Part shown: piece after piece, positions 1 to 8,348 of the stretch
How the letters are laid out: each line of letters starts with the position of its first letter
How positions within the stretch are numbered: position 1 is the stretch's first letter
Program-made: the position numbers and the translations under genes
Origin: Clostridium tetanomorphum
GTDB lineage: Bacteria; Bacillota; Clostridia; Clostridiales; Clostridiaceae
DNA length: 64,000 nucleotides
NCBI RefSeq assembly: GCF_017873215.1
Contig: NZ_JAGGKA010000020.1
Span: 20,685 to 84,684 of the forward strand
Reading direction: 5' to 3'
Notes under the pieces: generated by a model
The model's input: only the letters and a program-made list of their open reading frames with translations
The model's database searches: none
What the model was told of the DNA's origin: nothing

Positions 1-1
1 A

Positions 2-151
2 GATAACTCAAAAATTGGAGCCAATGCAGTAGTTTTAAAGGAAGTTCCACCTAATTGTACAGCAGTTGGTATACCAGCGAAAGTGGTTAGATGTGATGGT
101 GCTGATGTAATAGATATGCACGACTACAGAACAAAGGCAAAGGGATGTTAA
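2..151 (+). CDS. cysE: Serine O-acetyltransferase, C-terminal fragment
   Basis: The open frame enters from the left edge and stops at TAA 149-151, giving the last 49 residues. The stretch VLKEVPPNCTAVGIPAKVVR is the end of a left-handed beta-helix (hexapeptide-repeat) acyltransferase and closely resembles serine acetyltransferase, which makes O-acetylserine from serine and acetyl-CoA for cysteine synthesis. The tail after it (DMHDYRTKAKGC) is short. Only the C-terminus is visible, so another hexapeptide acetyltransferase cannot be fully excluded. queG starts 12 bases downstream, so the two may be co-transcribed. Confidence 0.75.
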   Translation, partial: DNSKIGANAVVLKEVPPNCTAVGIPAKVVRCDGADVIDMHDYRTKAKGC

Positions 152-163
152 TGGTGTGAGAAT

Positions 164-1144
164 ATGAGTAATAAATATAAAATAATTAAGTATTGTAATG
201 AGTTAGGATTAGATACAATTGGTATAACTTCTTGTAGGAAATTTAAAGAATTAGAAGAATTATTTCAACTTAGAAAAAATAAAGGGTATGAAAATGAATT
301 TGAAGAGAAAAATATAGACAAGAGAATAAATCCTAAGATTTATATGGAAGGAGGAAAGGCGATAATATCTATCGCCTTTCCTTACATGTTTAACAATGAA
401 TTCGATAGTAAATTTTATTTTTCTAAGTACACTATGGGTAAAGATTATCACCTAGTAATTTCTAATTATTTAAAAAAGATATGTATGTTTATAGAAAGTT
501 TAGGAGGTGAAGCTAAATATTTTGTTGATAGCAATTTCTTACCTGAAAGGCATATAGCAAGCCTTTCAGGAATTGGATTTATAGGCAAAAATAATATGAT
601 AATAACTAAAAAATATGGATCCTATGTATTTTTGGGTGAAATAATTACAAATTTGGAGTTAGAAGAAGATAAACCTGTTGAATATGGGTGTGGAAATTGT
701 TCATTATGCTTACAAGAGTGTCCTACAGGTTCTATAAAAGGTAACTTTAATAATCCTAATATATGTTTGTCCTATATAACTCAGAAAAAGGATTTGGAGG
801 ATGTTTGGCTTTCCAAACTTAATGGAAGAATTTTTGGGTGTGATAGTTGTCAAAAGATTTGTCCTTATAATAAAAAAGTTAATTGTTCAAGTATAAAAGA
901 ATTTATACCATTACCATTTATGGAAAATGCAGATATAGGGGAATTAATTAATTTAGATAACAAAACTTTTAAAGAAAAATATGCAAATACTTCTTGTGGA
1001 TGGAGAGGGAAAAATATACTTACGAGGAATGCTTTAATAAATGCTTTTAAAGAAGGAGAATTTGAAAATATAGTCATAAAACAGTTTAACTCACCTTATG
1101 TAAAAGATTATTATGGTAGACTTTTACGATTACACAAACTATAA
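164..1144 (+). CDS. queG: Epoxyqueuosine reductase
   Basis: 326 aa. QueG carries out the last step of queuosine synthesis, reducing epoxyqueuosine to queuosine in the wobble position of GUN tRNAs, using cobalamin and two [4Fe-4S] clusters. The protein shows the ferredoxin-like cysteines C176, C179, C182 and C186 (CGNCSLCLQECPTGS) and a second set C226, C229 and C233 (CDSCQKICPYN). The VDSNFLPERH segment holds D122, the likely counterpart of the family's catalytic Asp, and is followed by GIGFIGKNN. At 326 residues it is shorter than the roughly 380-residue E. coli enzyme, lacking much of the C-terminal HEAT-like part; short forms are common in clostridia. The start at 164 has the purine-rich GGTGTGAG just upstream. 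Confidence 0.9.
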   Translation: MSNKYKIIKYCNELGLDTIGITSCRKFKELEELFQLRKNKGYENEFEEKNIDKRINPKIYMEGGKAIISIAFPYMFNNEFDSKFYFSKYTMGKDYHLVISNYLKKICMFIESLGGEAKYFVDSNFLPERHIASLSGIGFIGKNNMIITKKYGSYVFLGEIITNLELEEDKPVEYGCGNCSLCLQECPTGSIKGNFNNPNICLSYITQKKDLEDVWLSKLNGRIFGCDSCQKICPYNKKVNCSSIKEFIPLPFMENADIGELINLDNKTFKEKYANTSCGWRGKNILTRNALINAFKEGEFENIVIKQFNSPYVKDYYGRLLRLHKL

Positions 1145-1182
1145 TTTAATTATACACTGTTTTATGAAAGGTGGAGCATTTT

Positions 1183-1896
1183 ATGATTTCTCCTACAATG
1201 GCTAAAATTATATCTTATCTTCCTAGAGGATTTGTTATTTCTATATCAAGGAAGATTTTGGATGGATATCTTAAAAAATACGCAAATATAAAAGTGAGAG
1301 GTCTGGAAAATTTAAAAGATGTTAAGAAGCCAATATTATTTGTTTGCAATCATTTAAGTAACTCAGATGCATTAGTTATAAATAAGGTTTTAAAAGATTA
1401 TGATATAACTTTTGTAGCTGGAATTAAACTTTCTAAAAATCCTCTTACTAATTTGGGGATAAATATTACTAAGACTATAACTATTAAGCCTAATACAGCA
1501 GATAAAGAAGCAATATCAAGTATAGTTAAAGCTTTAAAGAATGGTAATAATGTTTTGATTTTTCCTGAAGGTACTAGGAGTAGAACAGGTAGTATGATAG
1601 AAGGAAAAAAGGGAGTTGTATTGATACAAAAACTTTCTAAAGCTACTGTAATACCGATGTCTATAACAGGTACAGAAAAATTGCTTCCTATAAATAGCAA
1701 GGATATGGGGTCAGAAAAGTTTCAGTATTCGGATGTGAATATTAATTTAGGTAAATCTTTAGATATACCTAAAAGAGAAGATGGAGAAGAAAAACATCAT
1801 TATGAAGAAAGAGTTTTAGAATGTTTTATGAAGAATATAGCTATATTGTTACCAGAAGAATATCAAGGAGTTTATAAGATAGAGAATGAAGAATAG
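1183..1896 (+). CDS. plsC: 1-acyl-sn-glycerol-3-phosphate acyltransferase (PlsC family)
   Basis: 237 aa from ATG 1183, which has AAAGGTGG at 1166-1173 with proper spacing; an in-frame GTG at 1171 lies inside that ribosome binding site and is unlikely to be used. The membrane-associated acyltransferase signature is present: NHLSNSD (HX4D with H57 and D62) and FPEGTRSRTG near residue 127. These catalyse acyl transfer to lysophosphatidic acid to make phosphatidic acid for phospholipid synthesis at the cytoplasmic membrane. The gene follows queG by 38 bases in the same orientation. The exact acyl acceptor is inferred from the family. Confidence 0.88.
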   Translation: MISPTMAKIISYLPRGFVISISRKILDGYLKKYANIKVRGLENLKDVKKPILFVCNHLSNSDALVINKVLKDYDITFVAGIKLSKNPLTNLGINITKTITIKPNTADKEAISSIVKALKNGNNVLIFPEGTRSRTGSMIEGKKGVVLIQKLSKATVIPMSITGTEKLLPINSKDMGSEKFQYSDVNINLGKSLDIPKREDGEEKHHYEERVLECFMKNIAILLPEEYQGVYKIENEE

Positions 1897-1975
1897 AGTA
1901 TAGATAAGAGAGTAAAAAAATCTTTTTAAATCTGTACTCTGTGCTTTATACTGTTTACTCTAAAGAAGGATGTGA
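1897..1975. repeat. Interspersed imperfect palindrome, copy A
   Basis: This gap between plsC and nth holds the 13-mer ATCTGTACTCTGT at 1930-1942, preceded by a loosely complementary arm (AGAGTATAGATAAGAGAGTA, from about 1895). The same 13-mer recurs at 34411-34423 and 36818-36830, each time between two genes and shortly before a ribosome binding site. The palindromic layout suggests a small mobile or regulatory hairpin element. Confidence 0.55.
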
Positions 1976-1984
1976 TATTAAGTA

Positions 1985-2626
1985 ATGAGAAAAGAAGATA
2001 TAAACAAGGTATTAGAAATATTAAGTCAAACTTATCCTAATGCTAAATGTGCTTTAGAGTTTAAATCTCCATATGAGTTACTGATATCTACTATATTATC
2101 GGCTCAGTGTACAGATAAAAGGGTAAATATAGTAACAGAAGAATTATATAAAAAGTATAATAGTCCAGAAAGCATGATTACTCTTTCCCAAGAGGAATTA
2201 GGTGAAAAGATTAAAAGCTGTGGATTCTATAAAAATAAGAGCAAGAATATACTAGAAGCATCAAAAGCTATATTAGAAGAACATAATGGAAATGTTCCGG
2301 ATACCATGGAAGAGTTAACTAAATTACCTGGGGTTGGAAGGAAAACTGCCAATGTAGTTTTATCTAATGCTTTTGGAATACCCGCTATAGCAGTAGATAC
2401 CCACGTTTTTAGAGTAGCCAATAGAATCGGTATAGGAAAAGGAAAGACTCCTGATCAGGTGGAAAAGGAATTAATAAAAAATGTACCTAGAAATATGTGG
2501 AGTGATACTCACCATTATTTAATATGGCATGGTAGAAATATTTGTAAGGCTAGGAAACCAGATTGTGAAAAGTGTCCTATAGCTCCATATTGTGAATACT
2601 TTGCTGGAGTAAGTAAACAAGAGTAA
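1985..2626 (+). CDS. nth: Endonuclease III
   Basis: 213 aa bifunctional DNA glycosylase/AP lyase that removes oxidised pyrimidines in base excision repair. The helix-hairpin-helix LPGVGRKTANVV carries the catalytic lysine K120, and D138 lies in VDTHVF; both fall at the same numbers as in E. coli Nth. The C-terminal [4Fe-4S] loop is intact with C187-X6-C194-X2-C197-X5-C203. Length is typical of the family (about 211). It is preceded by a palindromic repeat and an AAGAAGGATG-type ribosome binding site. Confidence 0.96.
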   Translation: MRKEDINKVLEILSQTYPNAKCALEFKSPYELLISTILSAQCTDKRVNIVTEELYKKYNSPESMITLSQEELGEKIKSCGFYKNKSKNILEASKAILEEHNGNVPDTMEELTKLPGVGRKTANVVLSNAFGIPAIAVDTHVFRVANRIGIGKGKTPDQVEKELIKNVPRNMWSDTHHYLIWHGRNICKARKPDCEKCPIAPYCEYFAGVSKQE

Positions 2627-2745
2627 TTAATAATGAACAGTTTTTATTTAGTGGAGAATTGATAGCTGAAAGTTTATAATAATTTTTTTAATACATTCAA
2701 TTTTCAACTCTCACTTATTTTACTTTAAACAAAGAAGGGAGGGAG

Positions 2746-2772
2746 CTTTATTAGATTTAATCTCTAATAAAG
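2746..2772 (+). promoter_or_regulatory. Perfect hairpin in the malic-enzyme leader
   Basis: CTTTATTAGA (2746-2755) and TCTAATAAAG (2763-2772) are exact reverse complements around a 7-nt loop. The hairpin sits between a strong purine-rich AAGGGAGGGAG (2735-2745) and the ATG at 2800, which itself has only a weak AAGG-like site nearby. This could affect translation or be the trace of a lost leader element; no U-run follows, so it is not a terminator. Confidence 0.5.
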
Positions 2773-2799
2773 TAAGGTTAAGTTTAATAAGCGTTAAAA

Positions 2800-3972
2800 A
2801 TGGATATTAAAGAAGAAGCTTTAAAAATGCATTCAGATAAAAAAGGTAAACTGGAAGTAATAGGAAAGGTTCATGTTAAGGATAGACATGATTTAGCAGT
2901 AGCATATACTCCTGGAGTAGCTGAGCCATGTATAGAAATTTCAAAGGATAGAAATAAGGTATACGAATATACAATAAAGGGAAATACAGTAGGAGTAGTA
3001 ACTAATGGTACTGCAGTTTTAGGGCTAGGAAATATAGGAGCTAGTGCAGGATTACCTGTAATGGAAGGAAAAGCATTATTATTTAAAGAGTTTGCTGGTA
3101 TAGATGCCTTTCCAATATGTTTAGATACTGAAGACCCTGAAGAAATAATAAAAACAGTAAAACTAATGGAACCTGTGTTTGGAGGAATAAATCTTGAAGA
3201 TATAAAAGCACCTGAGTGTTTTTACATAGAAAAAAGATTAAAAGAAGAATTAGATATTCCTGTGTTTCATGATGATCAGCATGGAACAGCTATAGTAGTC
3301 TTAGCTGGATTATATAATGCACTAAAATTAGTAAATAAAAAGTTAGAAGAATCTAGAATTGTAATAAATGGAGCAGGTTCAGCTGGTATTGCTATTTGCA
3401 AGCTTTTATTAAACGCTGGAGCTAAAAACGTTGTTATGTGTGATATTAATGGAGCTTTAGTAGAAGGTGATGAAAGGTTAAACCCAGCTCAAAGAGAAAT
3501 AGCAAAGGTTACAAACAGAGAATTGCAAGAGGGAACTCTTAAAGATATCGTAAAGAATAAGGATGCATTTGTAGGAGTTTCTGCCCCTAAGGTATTAACT
3601 AAAGAAATGGTAGCTACTATGAATAAAGACAGCATAGTTTTTGCTATGGCAAATCCTACACCAGAAATAATGCCAGATGAAGCTAAAGAAGGTGGAGCAA
3701 GGATTGTAGCTACAGGAAGATCTGATTTCCCAAATCAGATAAATAATGTACTTGTATTCCCAGGAATATTTAGAGGGGCTTTAGATGTAAGAGCAAAAGA
3801 AATAAATGAAGATATGAAACTTGCTGCAGCCAGAGGAATTGCAAATCTTATAAAGGATGAAGAGTTAAAAGAAGATTATATAATTCCAGATCCATTCAAC
3901 AAAGAAGTATGTGAATCTGTAGCAAAAGAAGTAAGAAGAATTGCAAAGGAATTGGGAGTTGCTAAGATATAG
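2800..3972 (+). CDS. NAD(P)-dependent malic enzyme
   Basis: 390 aa, the size of the short bacterial malic enzymes that oxidatively decarboxylate malate to pyruvate and CO2. The N-terminus has the conserved LAVAYTPGVAEPC, followed by GNTVGVVTNGTAVLGLGNIG, GKALLFKEFAGIDAFP with the catalytic lysine region, and FHDDQHGTA for metal binding. A Rossmann NAD site GAGSAGIAICKLL follows near residue 190. A stop codon at 2788-2790 is in frame, so ATG 2800 is the first usable start although its ribosome binding site is weak. NAD versus NADP preference cannot be read here. It ends at a shared terminator facing cinA. Confidence 0.93.
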   Translation: MDIKEEALKMHSDKKGKLEVIGKVHVKDRHDLAVAYTPGVAEPCIEISKDRNKVYEYTIKGNTVGVVTNGTAVLGLGNIGASAGLPVMEGKALLFKEFAGIDAFPICLDTEDPEEIIKTVKLMEPVFGGINLEDIKAPECFYIEKRLKEELDIPVFHDDQHGTAIVVLAGLYNALKLVNKKLEESRIVINGAGSAGIAICKLLLNAGAKNVVMCDINGALVEGDERLNPAQREIAKVTNRELQEGTLKDIVKNKDAFVGVSAPKVLTKEMVATMNKDSIVFAMANPTPEIMPDEAKEGGARIVATGRSDFPNQINNVLVFPGIFRGALDVRAKEINEDMKLAAARGIANLIKDEELKEDYIIPDPFNKEVCESVAKEVRRIAKELGVAKI

Positions 3973-4037
3973 TTTACTAGTTGGTAATTGATAATTGATA
4001 GTGAACAGGTAATGGTAATTTTTCTTTACTTTCAAAT

Positions 4038-4070
4038 AAAAATAAAGGGTAAACTGTACCCTTTATTTTT
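4038..4070. terminator. Bidirectional intrinsic terminator
   Basis: A 14-bp perfect stem (4038-4051 with 4057-4070), loop AACTG, with A-rich and T-rich flanks so that it works from both sides. It separates the convergent malic enzyme and cinA genes and overlaps the first base of the cinA stop codon. Confidence 0.9.
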
Positions 4071-5308
4071 TAATGTTCTGAAATAAGTTTTCTTCTTAAG
4101 AAGTCTAATGCAATGGTTACAGTTCTTGATCTTATAGATTGCCTATCACCAGTTAGATTTAATTCCTTAAAAAATGTTTTTCCTTTTATGTAAAGGCCAA
4201 TGTAAACAAGGCCAACAGGTTTTTCAACACTTCCACCATCGGGACCAGCAATTCCAGTAGTTGAAATTCCTATATCTGAATCAGCAGCTTTTGCTACTCC
4301 TGTGGCCATTTCAATTGCGGTTTCTTCACTTACAGCTCCAAAGTTTTCTAAAGTTTCTTTTTTAACTTCTATTCTTCGCATTTTTGAATCATTGCTATAG
4401 GTTACAATTCCTTCTATAAGGCATTGTGAAATGCCAGGATAATTTACAAGTCTTCCACATAAAAGGCCTCCTGTACAAGATTCAGCTATAGATATGGTTA
4501 ATTTGTTGTTTATAAGTATGTTTCCTACTATACTCTCTAGGGTATCTTTATCATATCCATAAATATTTTCTTTTAGAATAGATTTAATTTCATTTTCTAC
4601 AGGTTGTATTAAACTTTCACATTTTTCTTTTGACTCAGCTTTTGCAGTTATTCTTAAAGTTACTTCATTTTCTTTAGCATAAGGAGCTACTGTAGGATTA
4701 GATTGATTATCAATAATATGGTTGATTTTAGTTACTACAGAAGACTCCCCTAATCCACATATTTTCAGTGTTTTAGATACAAATGTATTTTTACTAAATT
4801 TTTGAAGATAGGGAACTACATAATTTTCAAACATAGGGATGTTTTCTTTTGGTGGACCTGGAAGAAGAATTAAAATTTTATTATTTTCATTTATTATACA
4901 ACCAGGTGCGGTACCATAATTATTTTGAAGTATTATAGCTCCTTCAGGAAAATAAGCTTGTTTTTTATTATTTTCACTTATTTGTCTTTTTTGTCTTTCG
5001 AAATATTCTTCTATCATTTTTAATGATTCTTTATGAAGAACCATTTTTTTGTGAAAATATTCTCCGGCTACTTCTTTAGTTAAATCATCTTTTGTAGGAC
5101 CTAATCCACCTGTAGTTATAACTAAGTCTGATCTTTTAAATGCTGTTTCTAATCCTTGTTTTACTCTTTCATTATTATCACCAATAACAGATTGATGATA
5201 AAGATATATACCTAAGTCAGCTAATTTTTTAGATAAATATTGAGCATTTGTATTTAAAATATCACCTAATAATAGCTCAGTACCTACTGCAATTATCTCT
5301 CCAGTCAT
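4070..5308 (-). CDS. cinA: CinA-family nicotinamide-nucleotide amidase
   Basis: 412 aa with the two-domain layout of CinA. The N-terminal molybdopterin-binding-like (MoCF) domain shows TTGGLGPTKDD and LPGPPKENIPMF, and in characterised homologues is linked to ADP-ribose pyrophosphatase activity. The C-terminal PncC domain has SIAESCTGGLLCGRL and STTGIAGPDGGS near residues 278-355, which deamidates NMN in pyridine-nucleotide recycling. The start is supported by AAGGAGGTC upstream on the reverse strand. Despite the historical name (competence-damage inducible), the likely role is NAD by-product salvage. Confidence 0.93.
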   Translation of the reverse strand: MTGEIIAVGTELLLGDILNTNAQYLSKKLADLGIYLYHQSVIGDNNERVKQGLETAFKRSDLVITTGGLGPTKDDLTKEVAGEYFHKKMVLHKESLKMIEEYFERQKRQISENNKKQAYFPEGAIILQNNYGTAPGCIINENNKILILLPGPPKENIPMFENYVVPYLQKFSKNTFVSKTLKICGLGESSVVTKINHIIDNQSNPTVAPYAKENEVTLRITAKAESKEKCESLIQPVENEIKSILKENIYGYDKDTLESIVGNILINNKLTISIAESCTGGLLCGRLVNYPGISQCLIEGIVTYSNDSKMRRIEVKKETLENFGAVSEETAIEMATGVAKAADSDIGISTTGIAGPDGGSVEKPVGLVYIGLYIKGKTFFKELNLTGDRQSIRSRTVTIALDFLRRKLISEH

Positions 5309-5475
5309 AGGATAAGACCTCCTTAAAAATTCAGTTAATAAAATAATATTTCTAATTTAATATTATCACAATATTAAATTATTATTAAATAAATATTGTA
5401 AAACTTGAAAGTAGGTATCTTATAAAGAAAAATATATATAATATTCTTAGAGGGTAAATTTGAAGGAGGATGAAT

Positions 5476-6051
5476 ATGAATAAAACATTAAGAAATATAT
5501 TAATAGTATTAGGTATACTAATAGTTTTAATTGCTCCTATAATATCAAGCTATAACAAAATAGTAAGTTTAGATCAAAACATAAAAAAGGCAGAGTCAAA
5601 TATAGATAGTGATCTTCAAAGGAGATCAGATCTTATTCCAAATTTAGTAGAGACAGTTAAAGGATATGCAAAGCAAGAAAAAGATATATTTACAGATATA
5701 GCTAATGCTAGGGCAAGGTTAAATGGTGCTCAGGGTGTTAAAGACAAAGCAAATGCAGATGAGGAGTTAACTAGTGCTATTTCAAGACTTCTTGTAGTGG
5801 TAGAACGATATCCAGATCTTAAATCAAATGAAAATTTTAGAGGGTTAATGGTACAATTAGAAGGGACAGAAAATAGAATTAATGTGGCTAGGAAAGATTA
5901 TAATGTTGCAGTAGAAAAGTATAATGGTACTATAAAAAAATTTCCTACTTCTGTAATAGCATCAATTTTTAGATTTGAGGAAAAAAGCTATTATAAGGCA
6001 AATGAAGGAGCTAAGGAAGTACCAAAAGTTGATTTTAATATAGGTAAGTAA
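5476..6051 (+). CDS. lemA: LemA family membrane protein
   Basis: 191 aa from ATG 5476; the AAGGAGG at 5463-5469 is six bases upstream, whereas the ATG at 5470 abuts it. One N-terminal membrane segment (residues 5-26) precedes a helical domain with the LemA hallmark QRRSDLIPNLVETVKGYA and a later ENRINVARKDYNVAVEKYN. LemA proteins are membrane-anchored helical bundles of poorly known function, usually next to a TPM-domain gene, as here. The two frames are separated by a single base, so they are translationally coupled. Confidence 0.9.
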   Translation: MNKTLRNILIVLGILIVLIAPIISSYNKIVSLDQNIKKAESNIDSDLQRRSDLIPNLVETVKGYAKQEKDIFTDIANARARLNGAQGVKDKANADEELTSAISRLLVVVERYPDLKSNENFRGLMVQLEGTENRINVARKDYNVAVEKYNGTIKKFPTSVIASIFRFEEKSYYKANEGAKEVPKVDFNIGK

Positions 6052-6052
6052 T

Positions 6053-6829
6053 ATGAAAAAATTAAAAAGTTTTTTTAGTATAGTAGTATTTATATTGATA
6101 ATCTTTGCTTTTTCAGTTAAAGCAGAAATAAATGTACCTAAGCCTACTAATTTAAAATATGTAAACGACTATGCCAATGTATTGAGCAAAGAAACAAAAG
6201 AATATATAGTATCAGTAGGAAAGGAACTAGAAGATAAAACCAGTGCTCAATCTGTAGTGGTTATTATAAATTCTCTTGAAGGCTATGATATAGAAACCTA
6301 TGCAAATACCCTTTTTAGACAGTGGGGCATAGGGAAAAGAGAAAAGAATAATGGACTTCTTATGTTGATTTCTATGGAAGACAAAAAAAGAAGAGTAGAG
6401 GTAGGATATGGATTAGAAGGAGCAATACCGGATATATATACAGATAAGGTAATGGAAAATCTTTTTAAACCAGCTTTTAGGAATAAAGAGTATGACAAAG
6501 GAATAAAAGAGCCTTATTCAGTGTTTGCAGATGCTATAGCTAAAGAATATAACGTAAAGTTAGATAAAAATAAACCAGTAGCTTTGCCAAAACAATCTCA
6601 GCAAAAAAACAACTCTACTGCGTCTAAAAAAGTAATACAATTGATAGTGTTACTTATTATACTAGATAATTTATTGAATAGAGGAAGAGTTACAAGACAA
6701 ATACTTTCTATACTATTTTGGAGTTCTTTTTGGAATGGAAGAGGTGGTAGAGGAGGTCCTGGTGGTTTCGGCGGTGGAGGCTTTGGAGGAGGCTCATCTG
6801 GTGGAGGAGGCTCCTCTGGAGATTGGTAA
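6053..6829 (+). CDS. TPM-domain (YgcG-like) membrane protein with glycine-rich tail
   Basis: 258 aa. A signal peptide (residues 1-24) leads to a TPM domain: YVNDYANVLSKETKEYI, then NNGLLMLISMEDKKRRVEVG and YGLEGAIPD. A hydrophobic segment (about residues 192-206) then anchors it, and the C-terminus is a Gly/Ser tail ending in SGGGGSSGDW. The Gly-rich tail after a membrane segment is typical of YgcG proteins, partners of LemA. Some TPM domains are reported as phosphatases; activity here is not established. A strong terminator closes the lemA operon. Confidence 0.88.
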   Translation: MKKLKSFFSIVVFILIIFAFSVKAEINVPKPTNLKYVNDYANVLSKETKEYIVSVGKELEDKTSAQSVVVIINSLEGYDIETYANTLFRQWGIGKREKNNGLLMLISMEDKKRRVEVGYGLEGAIPDIYTDKVMENLFKPAFRNKEYDKGIKEPYSVFADAIAKEYNVKLDKNKPVALPKQSQQKNNSTASKKVIQLIVLLIILDNLLNRGRVTRQILSILFWSSFWNGRGGRGGPGGFGGGGFGGGSSGGGGSSGDW

Positions 6830-6864
6830 TACATTTGACAAAATAAGGAGTAAGAATAGGAATT

Positions 6865-6893
6865 AAAAAAGACGATTTAGTCGTCTTTTTTTA
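6865..6893 (+). terminator. Intrinsic terminator of the lemA operon
   Basis: An 11-bp perfect stem (6865-6875 with 6881-6891), loop TTTAG, in which the 3' arm supplies the T-run. The 5' end of the group II intron remnant begins five bases after the stem. Confidence 0.93.
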
Positions 6894-6896
6894 TAT

Positions 6897-7130
6897 GTGC
6901 GTCCAGCAAAGCTGGACCATACTTACTGGTGAAAGTCCAGTCAAGGTAATTGCCAAGAAGCCTTGTAGCCAACCACTAAGCGTAGTAGAAATACTGGGAT
7001 TAAAGAAACTATCTTCTTAAAAGTTATAATGTCGTAGAAAGAATAATATCGGAAAGCCGTGTGCAAGAAAATCGCATGCACGGTTTGATGAGGGGAAGAA
7101 GGAAATAAAATTTCCTTCAACCTACTCTAC
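6897..7130 (+). mobile_element. Degenerate, ORF-less group II intron remnant
   Basis: The segment starts GTGCGTCCAGC, a group II 5' end (GUGYG), continues with the domain I signature GGTGAAAGTCC, and ends CCTACTCTAC, a usual 3' end in this group. Near the 3' end AAGCCGT (7054-7060) and ACGGTTT (7080-7086) pair as the basal stem of domain V with the AGC triad, followed by GATGAGGGG and a domain VI-like AT-rich hairpin (AAGGAAAT...ATTTCCTT, about 7109-7118). It is only 234 nt, with no reverse transcriptase, far below the length of a full ribozyme, so most of domains I-IV has been deleted. It lies directly behind a terminator, the preferred target of class IIC introns. Confidence 0.85.
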
Positions 7131-7194
7131 AAAATTCTAAATTACTTTTGAATAATAAATGTAATTAGGGAGAATTATAAAGATTAAGAGAAAT

Positions 7195-7224
7195 TTGTTT
7201 TAGTCGAAAATTTAATCTTATCAT
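7195..7224 (+). promoter_or_regulatory. Possible promoter for the phospholipase-like gene
   Basis: TTGTTT (7195-7200) and TATCAT (7219-7224) with an 18-base spacer, about 50 bases ahead of the start at 7277. Moderate match only. Confidence 0.35.
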
Positions 7225-7276
7225 AATGTCAATAGTATTTAAGGATAAAGTCATAATTAAGCAGGAGGAAATTATT

Positions 7277-8269
7277 ATGCCAGACTCATGGACACATATC
7301 TTAGGAGCAAATGAAATAATAGAGGATATAAAAAAAGAAAAATATAAATCTATATTAATGAATAATATAAAGTATTTTCAATTTGGATCACAAGGGCCAG
7401 ATATATTTCTTTATTATTGTCCATTGATACCTAGTAAACACAATAGGGTAAAAAAATTAGGTCAACAATTACATACTGATAAAACAGGAGATTTTATTAT
7501 ATATATTATAGATAAATTAAAGGAATGGAATTATGATGATGAGTATAATATATTATTTTCCTATGTATTAGGTTTTATTACTCATTATGCTCTTGATACA
7601 TCTATGCATCCTTTTATATATTATTTTGGAGGAATATATGACCCTGATTATAAGAAAACAAAAAAATATGAAGAATATCACAGACAACTAGAAAAAATTA
7701 TTGGCTTTATAGAATTAGAAAAGAAAAAAGGACCTTCAGCTTATAAAATTCCATTATATGAACAAATAAATTTAGGAGAATGTGTTCCTAGCATAATAAA
7801 AAGATTATATTTTAATGCTTTAAACAATGTATATAACTTAGAAATAAAAAATTATTTAATTAACTATTGCTATAAGGATATGAAAAATAGTCTTAAGTTT
7901 TTTACAGAGCCTAATGGCATAACAGAAAAAATTTTTTCTGTTATAGAATGGATAATTAAAAAAAGCATTGATGCTAAAATATATATATATCCACGGAAAA
8001 TTAAAAATGATTTAGATTATTTAAATAATTATGGAAAAAAATGGAGTCATCCTTGTGATTATAAAGAGGTAACAAATAAAACTGGAGAAGAATTATATAA
8101 TGAAGGGGTAAAAAAGGGAAAAGATATGATTAATGCAATTATTGAATATGTAGAAGGTAACATGACTAAAGAGGAGCTAAAAGAATTTTTCCCTAATATA
8201 TCTTATGAATCAGGGAAATTATTAGCTGAACATAAAAAAATGATATATTTTAACTGTATATTTGAGTAA
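7277..8269 (+). CDS. Zinc-dependent phospholipase C-like protein (PF00882 type)
   Basis: 330 aa from ATG 7277, which has GCAGGAGGAAA upstream; the frame opens earlier at 7226 without a ribosome binding site. The N-terminus MPDSWTHILGANEII, then FGSQGPDIFLYYCP and FVLGFITHYALDTSMHPFIY-like spacing (H and D ligands around residues 108-119), match the all-helical zinc phospholipase C/S1-P1 nuclease fold. No signal peptide or transmembrane segment is seen, so a secreted toxin role is unlikely. Typical annotation is zinc-dependent phospholipase C family protein; the true substrate is unknown. It follows the intron remnant and is probably transcribed from its own promoter. Confidence 0.78.
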   Translation: MPDSWTHILGANEIIEDIKKEKYKSILMNNIKYFQFGSQGPDIFLYYCPLIPSKHNRVKKLGQQLHTDKTGDFIIYIIDKLKEWNYDDEYNILFSYVLGFITHYALDTSMHPFIYYFGGIYDPDYKKTKKYEEYHRQLEKIIGFIELEKKKGPSAYKIPLYEQINLGECVPSIIKRLYFNALNNVYNLEIKNYLINYCYKDMKNSLKFFTEPNGITEKIFSVIEWIIKKSIDAKIYIYPRKIKNDLDYLNNYGKKWSHPCDYKEVTNKTGEELYNEGVKKGKDMINAIIEYVEGNMTKEELKEFFPNISYESGKLLAEHKKMIYFNCIFE

Positions 8270-8320
8270 ATAATTTATTTAGGGTTCATAAAAAATAAAA
8301 TAAAAGTTTTTTGAAATATA

Positions 8321-8348
8321 TGGAAAGCGCAGGATGAAATGTTATAAT
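8321..8348 (+). promoter_or_regulatory. Possible promoter for mtnA
   Basis: TGGAAA (8321-8326) and TATAAT (8343-8348) with a 16-base spacer. The -10 is perfect, the -35 weak. The remaining leader is about 40 bases and shows no SAM riboswitch or T-box fold that I can see. Confidence 0.45.

Noticed and set aside
6598..6834. Reverse open frame rich in proline
   Set aside because: It is the antisense image of the Gly-rich tail of the TPM-domain gene.
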